DNA of 64,000 nucleotides, taken from positions 8,506 to 72,505 of the forward strand of contig NZ_JBDKWG010000114.1 in assembly GCF_040151475.1 (NCBI RefSeq), given 5' to 3'. Positions 60,797 through 64,000 of this stretch are shown here, piece by piece. The stretch is from CAXBNB01 sp040151475. Its GTDB lineage: Bacteria; Bacteroidota; Bacteroidia; Cytophagales; Cyclobacteriaceae. A model generated the notes under the pieces. That model saw only the letters and a program-made list of their open reading frames with translations, made no database searches and was not told where the DNA came from. The translations under genes were made by a program, and so were the position numbers. The stretch's first letter is position 1. Each line of letters begins with the position of its first letter.

Positions 60797-63700
60797 ATGA
60801 TAAATAAGTACTTTGCTAACCTTCATGTGAAAATATTTGCAGGTCTAATAATGAGTCTTACATTAGCTTCATTTTCGGTTTTTGCTGCATCTCCGACCAA
60901 TACTGTGCCTGGTACCATATCAGCAAGTAAGAATAAACCTCTCAGGATCACGAATGGACTGAGTGTTGACGATGCTGATGTAGATGCTCTGACTGTCACA
61001 CTTACAGTTACTAGTGGGGGGCAGTTGTTTTTAGGTACTACTGGTGGGTTGACAGTGAATGATGCCGATGGAACTGATGGTAGTGTTCAAATTTTTGGTG
61101 ATCTGACAAGTTTGAACAATGCTTTGGCAGACCTTACCTTTATAAATGAAACAACTGCTACTTCAAGCACATTCATAATTCAATCAAACGATGGGGGAGG
61201 GAATGTAACTAGTAATTTTACTATCAACTTAAATGAGGATAATTCCCTGGCCTTTGCAGGGGATAACGATTTAATGAGTATTCCAAATGGTGGGGCTTTT
61301 TTCAGTGGTGGTACTTTTACCTATGAAGCCTGGATTTTGATAGTAGATGACGGAAGCCCCCAGTGGGGAATTTTTGAATTTAGTAATGCTACTTCTAATG
61401 TGATCTATATAAACGATTCTGGCCAGGTGATAGCTGAGGATACTAATGGTGGACTTAGTGGGCGGATAGCATCTAATGTTGGCACATTTCCTATTGATGG
61501 CAATTGGCATCACCTGGCGATAGTGGACGATGGCACCAATCCGGAGGTCATATATGTAGATGGTGCGGCCGTAGGTATTGCCCTTGATAATTTTACTAAT
61601 TTTAATACTGCAGCAGGAACAAGCAACATACTGGTTGGGGACAGGGCTTCTATCTCAGGTTTTGAATTTTTTGGTCAAATAGATGAATTGAGAGTTTGGT
61701 CAATCGGTCGCAGCGCTTCTGATGTGTTAAATAATAAAGACAATTCTTTGGTTGGAAACGAGCCAGGCCTGGAGGCTTACTACAGATTGGATCAGGGCAC
61801 AGCAGGTGGTTCTAATGGAGGGGAAACCACTGCTACAAACAATGATGATTCAGGAAGCTCTTTTAATGCTGGGTTAACCGGGTTTACACTTTCTGGCACA
61901 ACATCCAACTGGATGTATGGGCAAAACTTTTTTTCTGCTGTAAATACAGATCCTGCTACCGACATACTGTCGTTAAGTGCCACTCTCGGTGGGACCATTA
62001 CCGATCAGGGTGGTGATGTAATAACTGAACGGGGGGTAGTTTACGCCAAAACTTCGGACAATGCCCTTCCTGTCATTGGAGGTGTCAATGTAACAAAAGA
62101 ACCGGAGGGAGCTGTTGGTACAGGTGCTTTTTCAGAGAATATTACAGGGTTCACACTATCCACCAACTATACATTTAGAGCCTACTCCATGAATGTGGGG
62201 GGTACCACGTATGGAAATACCCAGACTTTCACAACCCAGTCTTTTACCGCACCAACTATAACAACAACATCACCAGTTACAGGCCGTACCAGTGTTTCGG
62301 CTATTGTAGCAGGTAATATTTCTTCAGATGGAGGACAACCAATTACAGAAAGAGGGTTTGTATATGCTGTAACCACACTTGATTCAGATCCTTTGATTGG
62401 GAATCCTAATACCATCCAGATTGTTAGCCCCATGACTGGAACCGGTGTTTTTTCAGAATCTTTAAGTGCATTGACACCTGCGGAAAATTATTCATACAAA
62501 GCCTATGCGACCAATTCTCAAGGTACGAGCTATGGTAGTGTTGAACAGTTTACTCTTGCCGATTCGCCGACTTTTTTACCAGGAGATTTGGCTTTTACCA
62601 TGACCAACGGAGACGCATCCAGTGCTTTCACTGTTGTTGCATTGAAAACTATTCCTTCAGGTACTGTAATACATTTCACAGATAAGGGGTATGATAAAGA
62701 TATTCAGGATTTTTTTACAGCTGAAGGAATAGTTTCATTTACCGCTGGTACTACGATTTTTACAGGAGATCAAATTTTAATCGACCCCAATGGAGCAGGT
62801 ACAGCGACATTAAAAAGTGGAGGATCAGCAGGTTCAATTATTGAATATGGTACTTTCTTGATCGATCCTTCAGGTGATAATATTTTTGCTTTTCAGGGAT
62901 TGGTAAATAGCAATACAGATTATGCTATTGGAGGATTTATTACAGGTCTATTGGCAGATTTTTCTTCAGCAAACATGGATGGCTCAACCTCCTGGACACT
63001 TGTTGCCGATGATGCCAACGAATCGGAGTTGCCCGCTTCGTTAACGAATGCGGATAACGCTATTTCATTGTTTCCAGCGAGCAACAGCACCTCTCAGTTT
63101 CACAGATACAATTATAGTACTGTAATCGGGTTGGCTCATGAAGTAAGGCTGGAAATAAATAACCTGACAAACTGGAATAGAAACCAGGCATCAGCCGCTG
63201 ATATGACTACCTTAGGTACCTTCAACATCAACTCTCCACCAATAATCACTTTGGATAATGGCCCTATAAGCTACACAGAGAATGCCGTTGCGGTGCAAAT
63301 TTCTACTGGAGCAACAGTTGTTGATAATGAAGGAAATTTTGATACCGGAACTTTAACTGCTCAAATAACTGCAAATGCTAAACCAGATGATAGACTTCAA
63401 ATAGCCGAAATCGGTAATATAACATTGTCCGGTTCAGATGTTCTTGTTTCTAGTGTTATAAAAGGAACAGCTTCAGCTACTTCAGTGACAGGAAACAATA
63501 TCCTGACCATTACTTTTAATGCTTCAGCTACTGTATCTGATATTCAGGAAATAGTCAGGGTCATTTCATTTGACAATACTGCTGAAGACCCTACAGCTCT
63601 TACAAGGACTGTAACTTTCACCCTGACTGATGCTGGCGCAGGTTCTGACCTTGAAGTTATTGATGTTGAGGTTATTGAGATTAATGATGAACCGACATTA

Positions 63701-64000
63701 GCTTCAACCGGATCAAACCCTACTTTTACTGAAGGAGGTACAGCTGTTGGTTTATATACAGGCACTTCAGCTTCTACTATAGAATCGGGACAGGTAGTAA
63801 CTGGTTTTGAGATTACGCTCACCAATGTAGCGGATGGTTCGACACCAGGTCAGGATGAAGTATTGAATGCAGATGGCTCAGTTATTACTTTAGAAAACAC
63901 TAATAGTGGGACTTCCGCAACAAACACACTTGGATATAGTGTAAGTTTATCAGGAGGTACAGCTACTGTAACTTTTACTGGTGGTTCGATGAGTGAGTTG
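60797..64000 (+). CDS. Large secreted LamG/cadherin-like repeat protein (partial, continues past window end)
   Basis: An open frame of 1068 codons with no stop to the window end. A signal peptide (about 1-34, FSVFA) is followed by a cadherin-like module (about 36-150, LSVDDADVDALTVTLTVTSG), a LamG/concanavalin-like domain (about 150-325, AGDNDLMSIPNGGAFFSGGT, GNWHHLAIVDDG, DELRVWSIGRS), two fibronectin-like repeats (about 370-585, each with GGxxITERGxVYA), a lamin-tail-like region (about 590-800, PSGTVIHFTDKGYD), and further cadherin-like modules from about 815 (ENAVAVQISTGATVVDNEG). Such proteins are surface adhesins or matrix proteins, often exported by the type IX system; the C-terminal sorting domain would lie outside the window. 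Confidence 0.88.
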   Translation, partial: MINKYFANLHVKIFAGLIMSLTLASFSVFAASPTNTVPGTISASKNKPLRITNGLSVDDADVDALTVTLTVTSGGQLFLGTTGGLTVNDADGTDGSVQIFGDLTSLNNALADLTFINETTATSSTFIIQSNDGGGNVTSNFTINLNEDNSLAFAGDNDLMSIPNGGAFFSGGTFTYEAWILIVDDGSPQWGIFEFSNATSNVIYINDSGQVIAEDTNGGLSGRIASNVGTFPIDGNWHHLAIVDDGTNPEVIYVDGAAVGIALDNFTNFNTAAGTSNILVGDRASISGFEFFGQIDELRVWSIGRSASDVLNNKDNSLVGNEPGLEAYYRLDQGTAGGSNGGETTATNNDDSGSSFNAGLTGFTLSGTTSNWMYGQNFFSAVNTDPATDILSLSATLGGTITDQGGDVITERGVVYAKTSDNALPVIGGVNVTKEPEGAVGTGAFSENITGFTLSTNYTFRAYSMNVGGTTYGNTQTFTTQSFTAPTITTTSPVTGRTSVSAIVAGNISSDGGQPITERGFVYAVTTLDSDPLIGNPNTIQIVSPMTGTGVFSESLSALTPAENYSYKAYATNSQGTSYGSVEQFTLADSPTFLPGDLAFTMTNGDASSAFTVVALKTIPSGTVIHFTDKGYDKDIQDFFTAEGIVSFTAGTTIFTGDQILIDPNGAGTATLKSGGSAGSIIEYGTFLIDPSGDNIFAFQGLVNSNTDYAIGGFITGLLADFSSANMDGSTSWTLVADDANESELPASLTNADNAISLFPASNSTSQFHRYNYSTVIGLAHEVRLEINNLTNWNRNQASAADMTTLGTFNINSPPIITLDNGPISYTENAVAVQISTGATVVDNEGNFDTGTLTAQITANAKPDDRLQIAEIGNITLSGSDVLVSSVIKGTASATSVTGNNILTITFNASATVSDIQEIVRVISFDNTAEDPTALTRTVTFTLTDAGAGSDLEVIDVEVIEINDEPTLASTGSNPTFTEGGTAVGLYTGTSASTIESGQVVTGFEITLTNVADGSTPGQDEVLNADGSVITLENTNSGTSATNTLGYSVSLSGGTATVTFTGGSMSEL

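Noticed and set aside
1..64000. CRISPR array or insertion sequence
   Set aside because: No regularly spaced direct repeats and no transposase or integrase gene were seen; the inverted repeat at 23322-23373 has no transposase and no obvious target duplication.

Overview
The window is AT-rich chromosomal DNA from a member of the Bacteroidota, most likely a marine or environmental Cytophagales-type bacterium (lineage is inference). The sequence shows two FecR-SusC-SusD loci, a short Bacteroidetes-type primary sigma factor (290 aa), perfect TAnnTTTG promoter -7 boxes, PVC-type cytochrome proteins and AT-rich A-run ribosome binding regions. No rRNA, tRNA, CRISPR array, phage or transposase gene was seen.

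Layout. 1-2.3 kb: an AbiV-like HEPN defence gene and an orphan DUF1501 gene, both on the minus strand. 2.4-16.6 kb: two nutrient-uptake loci, each FecR / TonB-linked SusC with an STN signalling domain / SusD lipoprotein, separated by a gene encoding a plug domain without a barrel; neither locus has a sigma factor or glycoside hydrolase. 16.7-20.8 kb: a secreted EEP-family phosphoesterase, a DadA-like FAD oxidase, a Nudix-fold transcription regulator with a dead Nudix box, and a lipoprotein aldose epimerase, with a palindromic operator candidate between the last two. 20.9-30 kb: DUF547 protein, an FAD reductase with a membrane [4Fe-4S] protein, a 1010-aa PVC cytochrome/HEAT protein, a VOC protein, a luciferase-like monooxygenase and a candidate small RNA. 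30.1-37 kb: housekeeping genes (FKBP, TPR, zinc ribbon, Nif3-like, primary sigma factor, CBS, RuvC). 37.1-41.1 kb: glycosyltransferase, PP2C phosphatase, polysaccharide deacetylase and a frameshifted HAD phosphatase. 41.2-48.1 kb: a sugar catabolic set (Na+ symporter, ROK kinase, DUF1080 protein, cytochrome-tailed propeller). 48.2-49.8 kb: ATP-type PEP carboxykinase.

50.06-60.57 kb is the most unusual part: a tightly packed five-gene operon encoding an ADP/ATP-carrier-like transporter fused to HEAT repeats and a degenerate cyclic-nucleotide fold; a protein with three TIR/DUF4062-like modules; an nSTAND1 NTPase with a central membrane helix, Ala-rich coiled coil and WD40 propeller; an outer-membrane barrel; and a lipoprotein with seven propeller-like repeats. 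The order and predicted locations suggest an envelope-spanning sensor linked to a TIR-type output. A very large secreted LamG/cadherin-like protein starts after it and runs off the window end.

The evidence is pattern recognition of motifs and gene order only; family names were not confirmed by searches.
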